Assembly (NCBI GenBank): GCA_037576195.1
Contig: CM075101.1
Coordinates: 47,864,001 to 47,928,000 of the forward strand
DNA from: Phytoseiulus persimilis
Lineage: Eukaryota > Arthropoda > Arachnida > Mesostigmata > Phytoseiidae
Reading direction: 5' to 3'
Length of the DNA stretch: 64,000 nt
Numbering within the stretch: position 1 is the first letter of the stretch; the number at the start of each line of letters is the position of its first letter. The notes beneath the pieces were generated by a model. The model saw only the letters and a program-made list of their open reading frames with translations. It searched no databases and was not told where the DNA came from. Of this stretch, positions 13,601 through 28,127 are shown in pieces. Position numbers and translations under genes: made by a program.

Positions 13601-16133
13601 TGCGCAGAGGCTTTTGTGGCCACCGGTGAGACTCGTCCTCTCCTCGACGTCGGCAAGGATACAATAGCTCCTGTCGTCGTTTCCTCCTGGCTGTGTGTGT
13701 GTGAGAGCTCCTCGCTCCACAGACGCTCCATCATCGCAGACCTACCTGACGGCTATTCCGGCATCACTTCCGTCACTGGAGAGCACAGTTGTGTGCCCCG
13801 ACGGTCTGGTGATAGTTCCATCGTGTTCTCGTTTTCGCTGCCCCGAGTCGCACTCCTACCTCACGTCGATAATCTCCTTTTTCACCGCGCCGTGACTCCG
13901 AACGCCGAGGAGGATTAAAACCTCGGGCTCATTCCGACATTTCCTGCCCGGACGCGGATTCCCGACGTCGGAATCCCGGAGCGACGATTGTTGAGGCTCG
14001 CCGGCGGGCGGGGCTTTCCGTATGAGATATTTGGCGTCATTCTTCCTCCCGCTCGTTTCCCGCAACAAACTGAGGCCGGACCATCTTTCATCGGGAACAG
14101 AATGGGATGCTGTTGCGCGACAAACCCGCGGCTCCCGACGAGCCATCTCATCCGATGCCCCGATTCGTATTCTGGAAATCAGGCGGAACGCGTCGCCCGA
14201 GCTGTCAAGTTCTCCTCGACGCTCGTTGTGCAGCTGTCGTTACTTCCGCCGGCTCGGTGTGACTTTTACTCCCGTGTCGAATGGCCGATTCGCGACCCTC
14301 TCGTGCGGATCTCAGATGAATCCGGTTGGACTCGACAAGCGGAATCGATCCGGGCATGGAACGCAGCGTGCGATTCCAACTCGCGCTCACGTTCGCCTCG
14401 GGGCAAGGACACGCGACGATGTTGCGAAACTCGCCGTCGCGGGTCCCACCGCGCCCGCCGAGGTAGGCGTAGAAGCAGACAGGGCGGATGCTTCTGGTCG
14501 CGGAGGAGCTTCCACTCGGCCACCGACTCACTTGGCAAGCCATCGTGGTGTTGCACGATTAATCTTCATCTCCGAGACAAATTGCGGCAAGATTGAAACC
14601 AGTGCTGTAGATACACATCGTCTGACATGGGAAATCTGCGTCTCGCCCCTTCCGTACTCGCCATTTTGACCTTCTCATCTGAGCGATGTGATCGATGGAC
14701 ATTTTCATACCGCGGCACGCTGGCAACGGGGAGGCCCTCTCGGAAAGCGAATCGATCAGACGTCGCTCGAGACTGCGAGATTACGGCCGATGACGGGATT
14801 CCACTCCTGGAGAATTACGCGTCGGGAATAATAATCTCTCGGATCGGCCCCTTCCCGACTGATTCCCGGCTCCGACGCCGAAAAAGGTCCGACGAGACTC
14901 GGGCACGCTCCGCTGGGTCGCCAGCCAAGAAAAGGAAAACTCCTCGTTGTCGTCGATGCTCCGGATCGAGCTCGCTTTGGCTCCGTTCATCTACGAAGCA
15001 TCGCTCACAAAATGGAATGATCGCGAGCCGACGAGCGATCCGAGTGCAATCGAGCTACGAATACCTCCATCAGCCGCGGTATCAGGACGGCGGAAAATGG
15101 AGCTCGGGGGAAAATCGGCACAATTAACGCTCGTCGGGAGAGCCATATCGGGACTTCTGATTTCCATGTTCGAGTTTGCCACGGAAGCCGGCGGTTGCGA
15201 ACGAGGAGCAACCCAGCCGTCATTCCCGTGAGATTTCTGAAGCCAACCCTCTCCTGTGGTTTCGATTTCCCGCGGGGAACCCCACTTTTCGAATTCTAGG
15301 AATTTTGTTTGCGATTCGGGACACCGAATAGGTCGACAGGATCAGCAGCCTCACCGGTCGACGCCAGGCCCACGGCCGTCGTCTCCCGATTGGGGATGGC
15401 TGGCTAATTCCGAATCTCGTCTTGGATGAGCTCCTCGAGGTGATTCTACGCAAGCTCATTTTAATGTCCCGAGAAGTCAGCCGACCGAGACTCGCGGTTT
15501 TGCTGGCGCTTACGAGCTGGCGACCCTGACCTCCATGCTGCGCTTCCGTTCGTGACTTCTGATTTGCGATCGCTCAAACTCGGATCCAGCTCCCTCTTTT
15601 AACGACTTCCCCATTTCTCAGCCTTCTCGGATAGGTACTAACACAACATTGGTCGGAGAGATCTGCTTGCATGGATGTGGAGAACCGAGCGAGATAATTT
15701 ATTGTGTCGCTTTGATTCATGATGAATGATCGATACGCATGAATGAATCCTGGGTCTCAGAGGTGTACCGTCGGAGAGTCTCCGATCGAACGTCGATGCG
15801 TATTTGCTCCAAGTATCGACGTTTGTCTGATGAATATCCGATCGGGGACTCTCTCGATCGCAGTCAATGTATGGCTCCTCATACCGTTGCCTTCTTGATC
15901 GCTTGACACTTTCATTAATATTATACGAGGCTCAGGCTCACAGTTAAGCCCAAGATCACATCTTACTCTCAGTGGATAATGTGAAGATGCCTCCGAAAAC
16001 GCCGGCCGTATAATCGGAAGGATCTCTGACTAAGAAAGGTCAGAGGGCCAGGGGGCTTTCCTAAACCTCTTCTACTATTTGCGGATAACGAGTCGACGAG
16101 CTATTGGAGAGGATCGGAAGGATATCAAGAACT
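10679..16133. other. No supportable gene
   Basis: Frames at 10956-11411 (+) and 13988-14669 (+, two registers) are open but Arg/Ser-rich and unrecognised. From about 15480 to 16130 frames close quickly and nothing stands out. Confidence 0.45.
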
Positions 16134-16153
16134 GGGGGGGGGGGGGGGGGGGG
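16134..16153. repeat. Poly-G tract (G20)
   Basis: Twenty uninterrupted Gs on the plus strand, followed by CAGGGGCG. Such runs are prone to slippage, so the length may be uncertain. Confidence 0.95.
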
Positions 16154-16638
16154 CAGGGGCGTCGGAACGGGGATCGAGGGAGTTCCAGACAACGAGCCTG
16201 GTGGCGATCGATTCCCCAAGAGAACCAACGGAGTTCGACGACAAAATAAAAGATGGTAGCAGCACGGACTCGAAATGTCGGAAACTCCGAAATGCTGTGA
16301 GGAGATAGGGTTATGGTAGCCGTCGCGTGAGCCGCATGAGCTCTCGGAGTTATGAGAACGGATTTATCGAATCAGGAAACTCATGAATATCGTCGGAGGA
16401 CGGAACGTTGTACCTCTCGGGGGATTTCGGATCGATGCTCCGCTGCAGAAGCCGGAGATCTACTTTGAATCGCTTTGGTCGAATGATTAAACATAGCTCT
16501 GACGACAGGCACAACGGATGCCGGGCATGATCACCGGGATAATGATCGGTATACGCTGCGCACATAGCACGCCTGTCATCAGTGCTCTCTGAAATCTGGT
16601 TTTGAGAGTTGATACCGTTCGGTGGGTCATACCCGTTC

Positions 16639-16652
16639 GGGGGGGGGGGGGG
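16639..16652. repeat. Poly-G tract (G14)
   Basis: Fourteen uninterrupted Gs, about 490 bases from the G20 tract. Confidence 0.95.
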
Positions 16653-18828
16653 AGGACGCTCCCAGTGCGGCATCGAATCGAGCTCGCAGCGGTCGAATAC
16701 CTGCGCCACAGGCTCCGCTCAAAAAAGACGGAACGCAAACAATAGATCTGAACGACTCCTCATCCAATCGATAAGGGCTGAATAATGGAGGAGGCAACCA
16801 ATGATAATGTGATAGAAGCACAAAAATTATTATCGAGGAGCTCATCGAGAAGACATGCTCGGGTAAATCTGATGAGCTCGTGAGACACTTTTGGCGGCAA
16901 ACAAAAGCGTCCAGCAGCCGCGTATCTTGTTCTTGCCGCCGCGGACCCGAGCAAAAAGAGAGAAGTGTAGCAGAAGGAACGTTCGGGAGTATCACTCTAG
17001 CCTCGGTTACAACCACCACCGTAATCTCATAACAGTTGTCGTTCGTCGGGCTATGGGACCGGGTGTTGCGTTGGGGTCCGACTTTGGTTGGATATTTCAA
17101 TTCTAGAGGAAGTTTTCCCTAGCGAACGTTTTGCGAATCGACCCTCTCATGAGGAGCCTCGCAGGAGCTTTCCGATTCGGCCTCCAAGGCAACAGGGGGG
17201 AAACGGCTCCGAGAAACCGCGTTCCGGGGCGACCCGAACGGGAACAAGCCTCGATAACAAAAACGAGCTCACCCTGATGAAGCAGAGGACTGGGAGAAAC
17301 AGACGACTTTTCCCCCGCACACGGTGTCGACGCAGCCGATCTTCGCCCTAACGGTTTGCGAGAGCTACTTCGTCACGGCTCAGACCCGTCACGGACACCG
17401 TAACTTCACAACCTCGATCGGATGAGGGATCACACCACGAATGGTCTCTGACGGCCTACTTCGCCTAGAAATATTCCGCCACCGGATGCGCCGGACTCAA
17501 TGAGTCGCTGTTGTCAACGGCAGGATTCCTCGCGGCAACGGAGGGGGTACGTGCAGGTCGCCAGCGGTTTCGACTGAAGTACCGTTCTGAGAGACATATT
17601 GCATCCTCCCCGGAACCGGACATCCTGGAATCACACGCAGTGGCCCACACAGCACGAGGGCCGAGGCCGGCCTTCGCTAGTCCGCCCAGAATGATGAATC
17701 TGGAACAATGGTCCGGCTTGGCGTATTGCGAAGGAAGAGCGAAAGTTTCATAGAAACCGTCGGCGACCAGAGCAGTTCTTATTTCCCTGGGGGCGTTCGT
17801 CGTCGTTGCGTACAACGCAGATGGCCGTCTAAACGCCGTTGCGGCGGCGCCAGGAATCTGCGAAACTCAAGGAGAATATTTGGCTCCTCGTAGCCTGCGG
17901 AGTGGTGTCACGTGGAGCGCGCGCCAAGAATCTCCGAGTGCGTGGCCCTGTGGCTCGTCATCAGTCTACGGGAGGGAGATCGAGTCTGAAACGACGGAGA
18001 GGGGCGATTCCTCTCACGCGCACCCCAGAGCAACAGAGAGCCCGCGCAGCTACACCGTTTCTCGGCCGCGGCATTGATCTGAATCAGTTCAGTCACGCGT
18101 CGGGTTTCCACTCAGGAGCTCACATGCATGACCTTCCCAGCCCTGGGTAGACCAACATGGAAAACGAGAGAAGATGTGAGAAACGTCCCCCGCACTCTCG
18201 CAGGCAGCGAAGGCACTATACTTCCTTCGTGGCGGTATAGTAGAGCCAGAGACGGGGAAGGAGGGCAAGCAGACGGAATTAGTTTGCGCTTCCAGACCTT
18301 CCTCGATTCACATCAAGCGTGTCTGTGATGAGCCGTCGCTATATTCGTCTCCGTGGTTTTGAATAATCCGTTAGCGGCTTCTCGGCAGAAGAGAGACTCG
18401 TGATGCACTGAGCCGGCGGAACGGCCGCGACGGAACCACAAAAATAGCAGGTAACGAGGAATGATGGCAGCTTTCCAGACCGTAGTACTCCGAGTTGATG
18501 TCCCAGTTCCCCGACATCGTGCTGCACTTTATGCGAGGAGGTCGCTGGTGGGACGGTAATGACGATTTGACAGCGCTTTCGTGGACGATGTCCTCATCGG
18601 TCCCGCTTTTACGATCTGCGAGGAGTTCCGGGAAACGATGATATTCACGCCAGATTCCCAGGGCCTTATTCCTTGGGAAGCCGCCGACTTCTACTTCCTC
18701 GCCTAGGCCAATCCATCAAGCTGTCCTTCGAAAACCTTAACGGTCACCGCAGGCCGTGGTGCCATGGTGTCACAGAGAGGCCAATCGAACCCTATAGATG
18801 TGATAATTAAGTAAGTGGGTGGGGAGGA

Positions 18829-18839
18829 GGGGGGGGGGG
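18829..18839. repeat. Poly-G tract (G11)
   Basis: Eleven Gs at the end of a G-rich stretch beginning GTGGGTGGGGAGGA. Confidence 0.95.
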
Positions 18840-21800
18840 ACTCCGTCATGGAAGAATCCGGCCTCCGAAAATGTGGCCCAGTGATGCAGAGCTCGATGCT
18901 GAGTCCGCTCACAGAGGATGAGCAAGACTTTCGCGGGTGGGACGGGCTCGAGCCGTTTCGCGAGCTTGGGTTGTGGAACCGGTGGGGCGATTGAGGCTCC
19001 CGGGAAACGGAAGGAAACCACAATGCTTGGGGGTAGCGCGATCCTTGAGCTCGAGTAGGAGGGAACCCCGAAACCTAGGGAGAACCGGTCAAGATATGAC
19101 GGCGAAGAGCGATGCGATCAACCGGCATTACGGTTGGAACCCGCCGTCTCTGAGCAGGCCCATTCTCAAGATAAATGAGTGTCATTCGTAAGTGTCATCA
19201 GGTGGGCCGACAAACGGACCAGGCGGCCCCGCTGTGAACTATCGACTGTCAAGGAGCCGAATGAGAGAACCCAGCAACTCTGCGAGCGCGGTCGGGACTG
19301 AAGACGAGAGCTATCAACCAGCAACAACTCGCGTTCTCCTTCGTCGGAAGTGTCTGGAAATACCTGATACCAATCCCGAATTGGACTTTGTTTCTTCGGA
19401 ATCCGAAGTTTGCCCGAGCAGCCGCCAACACTTCATGGACTTTCGTGATCTGCAGCAGTACGTTTGAAACCTAGGATGTCAATCCCTCGTTTGTTCTCCC
19501 AGCGTCGTTTTCCCGTTGTGTTTCTCATCTCGTCTACATCTGTCACCACCAGACGCGAAACGACATACTTCATTATTCCCATCACTTCCCTCGTTCGAAC
19601 TTATTTGCTGGTCACGCTGCTCCATGCACGCTTCATGAGGTCACGCTCTCGAGCCGACCTCGAGCGGCATATCTGAAATCGTTTGCACGTCTCAAAAACT
19701 ATCCGCGGCACTCTTTCCGGCGCCCAGATCGTTGATTATGGCGGAAGTCTCTCGACTGAGAAGCGGCACTGAATCAACGGTGTCAAGTACATGCAGATCC
19801 GAAAGTCTCGAGTCAGACATGGCGCTCAGCGGCCATTTTCATCGTGCATTTTGCGATCACTGTGGAGCAGTTTCTCACTGTTAGTCGACGAGACAGCCAT
19901 AAGCTGTTTCTAACGGGGCTTGATTCCTTTTTCAGTTGCTTCCGGAACTGTGGATACCTTCTTGCGGAGTAGAGGCGGTAAGTCGGAACTGCCTCCCTAG
20001 AGGACTTCCATATCGCTCCCATCTGAAAATAGGATCTGAGACCTTGGTTGCAGTTGTCGCTCCGTGGTACAGATCCACCATCCGGTTTTCGATCAGAATC
20101 AGATTGATACGACGGACAGAGAGATAGCGGAATCATGAAAATGCCTCTCTTTCCGGCGCAGCTGTACATTTCAATCAGCCAATAAAGTCAATTTGGAAGT
20201 TTTCGCCTCTGAATGAGGGAAAAAAGCGCCGAGCAATGTTCCCTGTTGTAGGATCACCGAATCACTGTTCTTCCCATGAAGAAAGACCACATCCCATCGC
20301 GCCGTGACGGAACTCCGTATCCGGTGCAGGTTCCGACCATCCCTCAGCGTCGGATGCGAGAACAAAGCCAAAAAGGAGTAGCCGTGTGCTTTACCCGCGG
20401 GAACGGATCGACCAGTAATTCCGGACGTGCGGTGAAAGCCAGAGATTTTCCCGTAGCTAGAATTAGAGAATTCTAGTGCGGACGTGTCCGCGCGGGAGAG
20501 AAGTAGGAGGAATCGGGAGGAAGGGACGCGACACCCATGTTTGAGTGCGTTGGGGGCGTCGGGGGCCGTACGTGACGTCAAGCCCGTCGAGCTCGAAAAC
20601 ACCTCGATGTCTGGCTCCCATCTGGGAGGCGGAGAGACAGCGGATCAGACGGCGAGGCGACCGACGCCCTGGTGGCGGCCGCATTGATGATAAATAAGTA
20701 TATGAGTTGGAGCGAGCGCTTTGGAACACTGCCAATCATCCACGGGTCTCCTTCCAGCTCCGGATCATCATTCAGAGCCGCTTGAAAGGGAAAGCAGATT
20801 TGAGAAATTCACTCTCGTTCCACCGACGTTTTTCCGCTCCGCTAGTTCCTCGCCACCGCTTGTGCGCATCCCGACAAGAACGGCCCTCCGCGGCACGGGC
20901 TCATAGCCTCTCCGAATGAAGCAAACCTGCGATGCAGGATAGAGAATCGCTCTCCATTCACGGAGTTGGTCCCCTTGTTCGAGCTTCGCGGCCATCAGCT
21001 GCCGATCAATCCTCCTCAACGGAAGAACACTGAAGTCAAGGGAAGAGATCGCAAGTGACGTGGGGTTCATGATCGCCGCCTCGCAACTGTCGAGAATCAG
21101 CTACCTCACGGGTTCGCTCCTCAGAATGGGCCTGTTTCTCGAGATAATCGAATGGTATTATCTTCGAATTCTCCAACCAGAAACGTTGGGGTCCCGAACT
21201 ATAACCAAAGACGTTTCTCATCGCTGTACGGTATGTGAACGAACCGCCAGTGATTGCGCCTCTCCTCGAACCTATAATCATGGCGAATCCTTCATGCAAA
21301 CGAGGTAGGGGATTCGGCCCAGGCGAGTCTGTGCGCAAAAGTGCAGGTTACTTCAATCAGGGGAGAGGAGCGTTGCATTCTAACAGAAGGAATCCCAACT
21401 CCTCCGACCCAAGGAATGCAGCCGCTGCGCGCCGAACTCTTCGCACAATTCGAGCTTGATTGAACGGTGCCTGCTGTCCTCGAAACCGTGGCAGATGCCC
21501 CGCTGGAAACGGCCGCTCAGTAGTCCTGAGTCAGGACCACCGTCAGAGACTGGCTTTATCTAGTGAAAGCAGATAACGATCGAGTTCTGACAACGTCGCT
21601 CGGCAACCCAATGTATGTGAAGATTTCATTCCGGTTCGATGCGGATCTCCGTCGCTGGATGCGATAACTCGGTGAGGAAAAACAAACCAGCTGTTTATTC
21701 GCGCCGATAGACCTTTCTGGCATGGTTCTAGGAAAGAAGTGAGTTCGTCGGGGTGGCGTTCGGCAAACTTCAAAACGCCAAGGGATCGAGAGATGAAAGG

Positions 21801-24800
21801 AGCTCGGTACTGCCGATTCTCTCGAGTAAAAGAAGTTCGGATCAAAGGATTCCCGGATCGGACTTCTGGTCTCCATGGGCTCGGCGCGGCTGGCGAAGTT
21901 CTCAAAAAGCGGAGCGCTTCATTTTCCCCGCTGCGAGTTTCGTGCAACGGATGGAGGCTGCTGCTTTCCAACCATAGGGGGAGCGGTGCCGTGGGTGCAG
22001 AACCCGGAGGCGGCCAAAACATCTCGAGATGTTCCAATCGTTCCATTGGAGTTTGGCGAGAGCGTCTCCTTTTCATGCGATACAGTCCCGGAGAAAACGA
22101 ACCTCCCGTTGACCAAACACAAGCGTTTGATAAATTAATGACGGCGCGACGGAAACGAGGGCACGAAGCCGCAGGGTCTGGCGATGAACTGAATTTCCCA
22201 TCGTCGATCGAGGTGATCTACCACCTCCAACCCGAATCATCCGAAAGTTTAGAAGCCATTCCGGTGAAGCGAGATCGCTCGCACCAATAGGGATTGTTGG
22301 CATCAGTCAGAAGGGAGCTCCCGGGAGCTATTCCCCTCGAGCGGTCGTATCCTTCCCCAGAACGGTATCGACCATGTTGACGCACTCCTCGGTGATTGAT
22401 CGATGGTATAGCGAAACTTCGAACAATTTCAAGAAGCGATTAAGCCGATCTGAGCTGAAGAGATTACCGTCAGGCTCCTTCCGTGCATTAGCTTGTGCGC
22501 CTGGAGGAGGCCTGCGAAGAGATGAGACAGGTTTACGGGCTGTTGCTGCGAGACCAACCGACCCCGATTGGATTTATCAGGATTTCCGGCGGAGATATCC
22601 GGCAGGCTTCAAAACTTCGGACTCGCTCCGTATCTGTGGAACATGCGGAGACGGTGAACTAAGCGCTCTGGGAGCTGCGTCTTGAAGCTTCGGCAACTCG
22701 CTGCGATCCCTTCCGCGGCCGAGCCAGGATTCGGTTGATCATCAGTTTTTGGATTGTCGCTCAAATAACCCAGCGGGGACGGACTCTCCGTGCCGGTCGG
22801 TGTCACCGTACTGCCGTGGTCTACCGTAATCCGTGGTGTGGGGTTCGCAGTTCTCCGCGATCGCGAGAGATCGCCAGACCGGAGCCTCGCGGAGCAGGAG
22901 AGCTGATTGGCGAGGCGCTTCAGTTGGCTGCCAGGTTTTTCGGCCGAGCTTTTTAGTGGAACCCTTCCACCGCGCTCCTGATTTAGGCTCTTTCCTGGTC
23001 TGCCCAGTTTGGACCTATCGAGGAGACCCTTTCACGGGAGAAGTCCGCATCGACAAACTACAGCGTTGCGCAGTTTAGAGTTCTCAGCGTTTCTCTGCGA
23101 AACTGCTATGGGGTCCTACAGTCCTGAACTTCTTGAGCTTCCGCCCTGAATCAGGCGAACCGTATCCGAGTTGCATATCCGAGCGAAGTCGCAATCACGC
23201 TACTCAGGACCGGAGACTAGATAACTGGTTGTCAGGGAATCATCCGTGTGACCGCCAAGAACAGATTCCCCGGAACGAGACCCCGCGATGAGGGTTTGGC
23301 ACCGTGGGCGCAGCGCCACGAGAGTATGAGTTTCGCTCCAAAGCTTTTTATTAGCGAGTTTCGGTGTGTGTGGTGTCAGAATATTTTTTGTTGGATCACT
23401 CCCCAATACAAAACTTTTCCCGACGGAGTCTTTGGGTATTGAGCGCACTATTCTCCGCACTGTACGTGTATTTGTCTGACTGAAATTCGTTCTGTATATC
23501 AACTGCTCGAATCCATAAACGGCCTTCCCGTAGATATCTGTTCTTGGAGTTCGATCCCTCCCAGATTTTATCTCTTGGACCTGAGCTCAAAACGATGCTC
23601 TTGACGAGCTCCTGGTGTGCCGGGACTTCATGTAGTCTTGGTGTTCCGGGGTTTATTCCGTGAGCAGTTGCGCGTCCGCGAGTATGAGCGGTGCACGTAA
23701 ATTGGGCGTCGGCGTCGATCGGGCTCCGCCGTCTGTTGGGCGCCAGCAACGGGTCGTTCCCGTGAGCTTTCATTACCTCCACGATACACCCGGCCGTGTC
23801 TACGGAGAGCTCAGTCACACAGAGGCTGGTTCCACGTTTTGGAAGGGACGATGTATCAGCTCCGCCGAACATGGGGATCAGTGGGCTGGTTGGGGAGTTC
23901 CGCGGGAGGGAGGGACTATCCACTGGGAGCACGCGAGTCAAGAGCCACGAATGGCACGAAGACGGCAGCTGTGCCTCGTCGATTCAAGGCCGAGTCGCGG
24001 CAGAACGGTGTGCTCAACTACATTAACGACACGATGACCCTCCTCAGGTCGTACAACGTCAGTGACTTCATCCCGGATAGCGCCGTATGGCCTACGCAAA
24101 TGCGAATCGCCTGACATTTCGCGATTTATCGCAAATGATCAAATCGCTGGACAAGGAGCGTGACTGCGAATCAAAACCCAAACCCGCAGAGTGTATGACT
24201 TCGTTCCCTGTGCCACCCTTGTTTGAAAACTCAGATGAGATGGTCCGGTTTTATTTTACCACTCGATCGCGATGCGCGGCACCGCCATGGCTGACAGAGA
24301 AGTCAGCGATCTTCCACCAGCTGTGAGAGCCAGCGCCCGATTGACGCTGGCTTCGTCTGCTCTCTCTGCTGCGACTCCGACAAAGGTCGCCCGAGGCGTG
24401 TGGCCCACTTGCCCCGAACTTCATGATTTTCGTGTTGCTGGCGTTCAAGACCGTTCACTATCAAGTATTGTTCCCGCACATCGATTGACACCCGCAGGAT
24501 ACTGGAGTCGTGGTCCGGACTAGCCTTCAGCGTCGTCTGCACGTAGAGACCATCTCGCGCTTCTTTGCCACTCGTTCTGGCCGGTCATTCAGTAGAACTG
24601 AGGAGAGAAGAAGAATCAGATTAACGCTCTGGGCCACTCCACCTGTTCGCAAGCAGGGGGTCGCATGCTCCACCTTCCGAAGATACTCCGCTCTCGCGGT
24701 ATTCGGGAGCTCAGTTTCAGCGTTTTGTATGTGGCTACAGCTTCCGCCTGTTTACTCAATATTCTGTCCCTGGCAGTCCAATGCATAGAGCGAGGCTTGT

Positions 24801-27800
24801 ATTTCTTCGTCGAGATTTTGATTTTCTCTGAAAATATCTTGCAGTCCATGCATGTTGATCCAAACCCCGCCCCTAGCTGAGGCCTAATTGCTGCCTCGGG
24901 GAGCAACTGGTCCGGGTGAACCTTGCTGCCACCTGCGCGGACAGAGTATGAGCTTCGAACCTGGTTGTGACGACCTTGAGGTTTGGTTGAGCCCGCAAAA
25001 ATCTGAAACACTTGTTTCCATTTCGGGTCGAGTCAGGAGAGTTTTCGATCAATCCGAGCTCCCCAGACTGGTATCGCGCTCCCGGAACGGCTCCGGAAAT
25101 GAGGCCTCAGACATCGATATCACCGATCGCGCAGAGAGGCGGAATCACCTCCTGAATGGACAGATGTGCTCCCCACAAGAGAAGCCCCGCAATAGGCGAC
25201 GAGGTCTTTCCAAGGGCTCATCAACGCCATATGAGATCTGATGTACCTAGTTTTTTTGTTTGAATCAGAGCTCGGCGATGGCCGTCATGAGAATCAGTGA
25301 AATTTCAACACTCACGACCTATTACGAGAGCGCGCGGGCGGAATGCGGGCGCCTCGCCGAACGAAACACTGAGTCATCAAATGATGAGCGCGAGAGAGCA
25401 GAAATTCTTGTTAATATTTCGCCAGCGTAAACAGACGTTGTGGTCATACACACTTGCTATTTTTAACTGATGTCACAGACATCAGTGGGAGGACAGACCT
25501 AAGGCAAGAAGAGCGGTGAGTTCGACCAGGCGGCCAAACCGGCGGGAGGATGAAACGTTTAGACAGGCGCGCGGATGGCGGATGATAGAAGCGAAGGCGA
25601 AGACACACCGCGCAGGGTGAGATGCAACTCGCCCATCAAAGATGTGGGCACCTGAGAAGCGAGCACGCTGCCCGGATGAATAGGCACCGAACCGGGAGAC
25701 GCGACTTGGGGTTTCTCGGTTTCGTTGTCTGCGTATGACTCTCGTCAGCATCGTTCTCCCCCGCTCGAGCGCTGTGAAGTGACATCTTCTGTGACTTTGA
25801 TCTGCGGACTTGGTAGCGCATTGCGAACAGTGCGGTGGAGCCTCTTTGCGTAGATTCTCGCAGGTCCGTGTGGTCGACCACGCGAAGAGTCCTGCAGGGA
25901 GAACTGATCACTCTGTTTTGTTCGAAACGCCCTCGAGCTGCCCAACTGCGTCGGTGACCGATTGATCGACCGAGCCATCTAGAAACGAACCAACAGCTGG
26001 GAAGCGCTCCGACTTTCACTCGAACACCGTGTTCGAACCTTCTGTTCGCCGACCCACCTCGCACGCCTCCGGAAGGCGTGATACGATCATCAGGACCTGA
26101 TTCCGGATCTAGTGGACACGTCATCAGATCGCCCGGGCGTGGGGAGTCAATCACCTGAAAGTGCCGTGCGAATCTTAGTGCAACATGTGGTGCGAGTTCG
26201 ACGCCCACGATGAACCAACAGTCTGAACGTGCCCGCTAAAATGTCGGACCGACCATCGGCAGTGTCGAGCTCCCCTTTTCGGGGGAGTGTTTGCTCGCTG
26301 GCAGTGCTTCCACGTGATTTGCGTGCCACCGGCTAGAGCGTGCAAGCCTTAATTCCCTCGCGTGATACCTCAAGGTGCTTTTCGTGTACTCTGCAACGTG
26401 CTACGCTAGGTCCGGGACTTCTGGGAATATGGCAATCACAGCAGGTAGGCGGCAAAGAAAATCGAGAGATAATTAGGAGCGGAGAGATTTTCAATTTGCC
26501 TCGGATCGCGTCGCGGTCCTCTCTCCGCTGCTCGATCGGGCGCGTACGTGATTGAGTGTGCCGAGGTGCCGAGTCGGAACGAGAATCACAGCGGGATCCA
26601 CCTGCCAGGCTTGGTATTCGTCGGAACGGCGACAGGTGGGGTCTTGTCCAGATATGTATGTATGATGGACTACATAAAACCGAGTGCGTCCCTCGTCCGA
26701 CACCGAGTCGGCCAGCGATGGCTCCCGGTAGGTTGTCGAGCAGGGTGCCGTGCCGCTGTGTCTTCTTTGTTCTCGGAGTTCGACGTTTTCTCCGCCTCCT
26801 TTCTGCAAAGTTTTTCTTTCTGCGTTCCCAAAGAGGGAACGTGAGACGGTTCGAGAACGAACCTGACCGAGACGAAATGCAGCTGGCTTGGTGTATAGTC
26901 TTGGAGAATTCGTTGTCGTCGCGAAGGCAACGTTGACAAAGTCAACAGCGCACAGGTCCGATGAAAGTGGCGGAACATATGAACACGTTCCGGACGCAGA
27001 CTCCGTTTGCCCGCTCCTTCGGTTGCTCTAGAAGCGAAGTCGGTGATGTCGGCACAAAGGGGACTGCATGCTTAATCTCTTGAGCGGATTTCGTCGCTTC
27101 GAGCTCGCTCGATGGGAGTTTGACGAGCGGAAACTCTGCGAAAAATGAAGACCGGCATCGGGCGCCTCGGCGAAGAACCATGATGGCCGAGAAGGGTAAA
27201 AGTAGAGTGGTAGGAGGCAAGCTCTGTCGCAACGCCCGAAAGAGAGGAAAACTCGAAACAGGCGGAGAGTTCGAACGGGGGAAAGAGTTCGGAGGCATGC
27301 GGGGCAAGAACCATGAATTCGGAAGGAACCGAAAGCATCCAATACACGAGCTTGGACCTGTGCCCAAGGACGGCTTGCTCGGCGTTCGAGTTCAAGACTC
27401 CAATCGAGCGAGCCCTCATACGACGTAGGACGTAGGTTCCAGATCGAGATTCCAGACCTGGGGAGGCTGGATCGACCGTGTCCGTCGAGCGAGATTCCCG
27501 AATACGTCGAGGGAACGGAGAAAAATGGATGAGCGCCCCCATCTCGGGGGGAGTCGAAGGAAACCGGAAAGAAACGCTCGCTTCACCGCCAGACGGAAAA
27601 CGAAGAGGCGAAAAAGTCCCCCGGGTGAAAAGACTTCCGCGGGGCACAGCCCGCTTGGAGATAATGTGGGAATAATTGCTGCAAGTTGCGTTGTTCGCCG
27701 CACGGACGGAATCCCGTCTCGTGCGAGGGAACTCGCGGGAGTACGTGAAACGTCTAACAATTGCTTCATGTACGTACTGTCGTCGCAAACTAACGGCGGA

Positions 27801-27892
27801 AAAAGCCCTGCGGTACCGAAAGCGGTGAGCGAACAATGAAGACGGGCGGCTGAACAAAAAACTGACGGAGTCGGAGGGAAGCCAATAGGGAG

Positions 27893-27905
27893 CCCCCCCC
27901 CCCCC
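27893..27905. repeat. Poly-C tract (C13)
   Basis: Thirteen Cs, then T and four Cs. The tract lies inside the longest minus-strand open frame of the window and would encode glycines there. Confidence 0.95.
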
Positions 27906-28040
27906 TCCCCTTCCCAGCAGACGACGAACAAGGGAATGGCATTTCCTTCTGCGTTCTGTACGCTCTCCATCATCGCTGATGGTCGGCATCACCGGCGTTT
28001 AACGCAATGATGTTCCGTTTCCGAAAGGTTCCTTTTCGCA

Positions 28041-28127
28041 ATGACGAGAGTGGAGTTCCTAATTGTTTTCGTCATTCTAATGGCTTTCGCCCCGATTTGC
28101 GTTCCACTAGATTTCTCAATCTCTTAA
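28041..28127 (+). CDS. Very short signal-peptide-like open frame
   Basis: The ATG at 28041 opens 28 codons beginning MTRVEFLIVFVILMAFAPIC and then stops. The hydrophobic run and small residues before the possible cut resemble a secretory signal. About 40 bases downstream is a strong acceptor (TTTCCATCTTTCTCTCAG ending at 28167), followed by a frame open to about 28402. However, the GT sites in the first frame are all phase 0 and do not fit that exon's register. It may be the first exon of a small secreted peptide with its second exon elsewhere, or chance. Confidence 0.13.
   Translation: MTRVEFLIVFVILMAFAPICVPLDFSIS

Larger units (their letters stand above)
16154..27892. other. No firmly supportable gene; weak coding-like patches
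   Basis: Apart from two poly-G tracts, weak patches occur at 21.2-22.3 kb (+), 23.9-24.3 kb (+, two registers, the first ending near 24114) and 24.67-25.24 kb (+; includes a hydrophobic segment at about 24.7-24.85 kb). None has a recognisable domain, and antisense frames in the same spans look similar. Confidence 0.4.

Noticed and set aside
27072-27992. 306-codon minus-strand frame as a gene
   Set aside because: Arg/Ser/Pro-rich, includes a homopolymer, no domain, and other frames on both strands are equally open.
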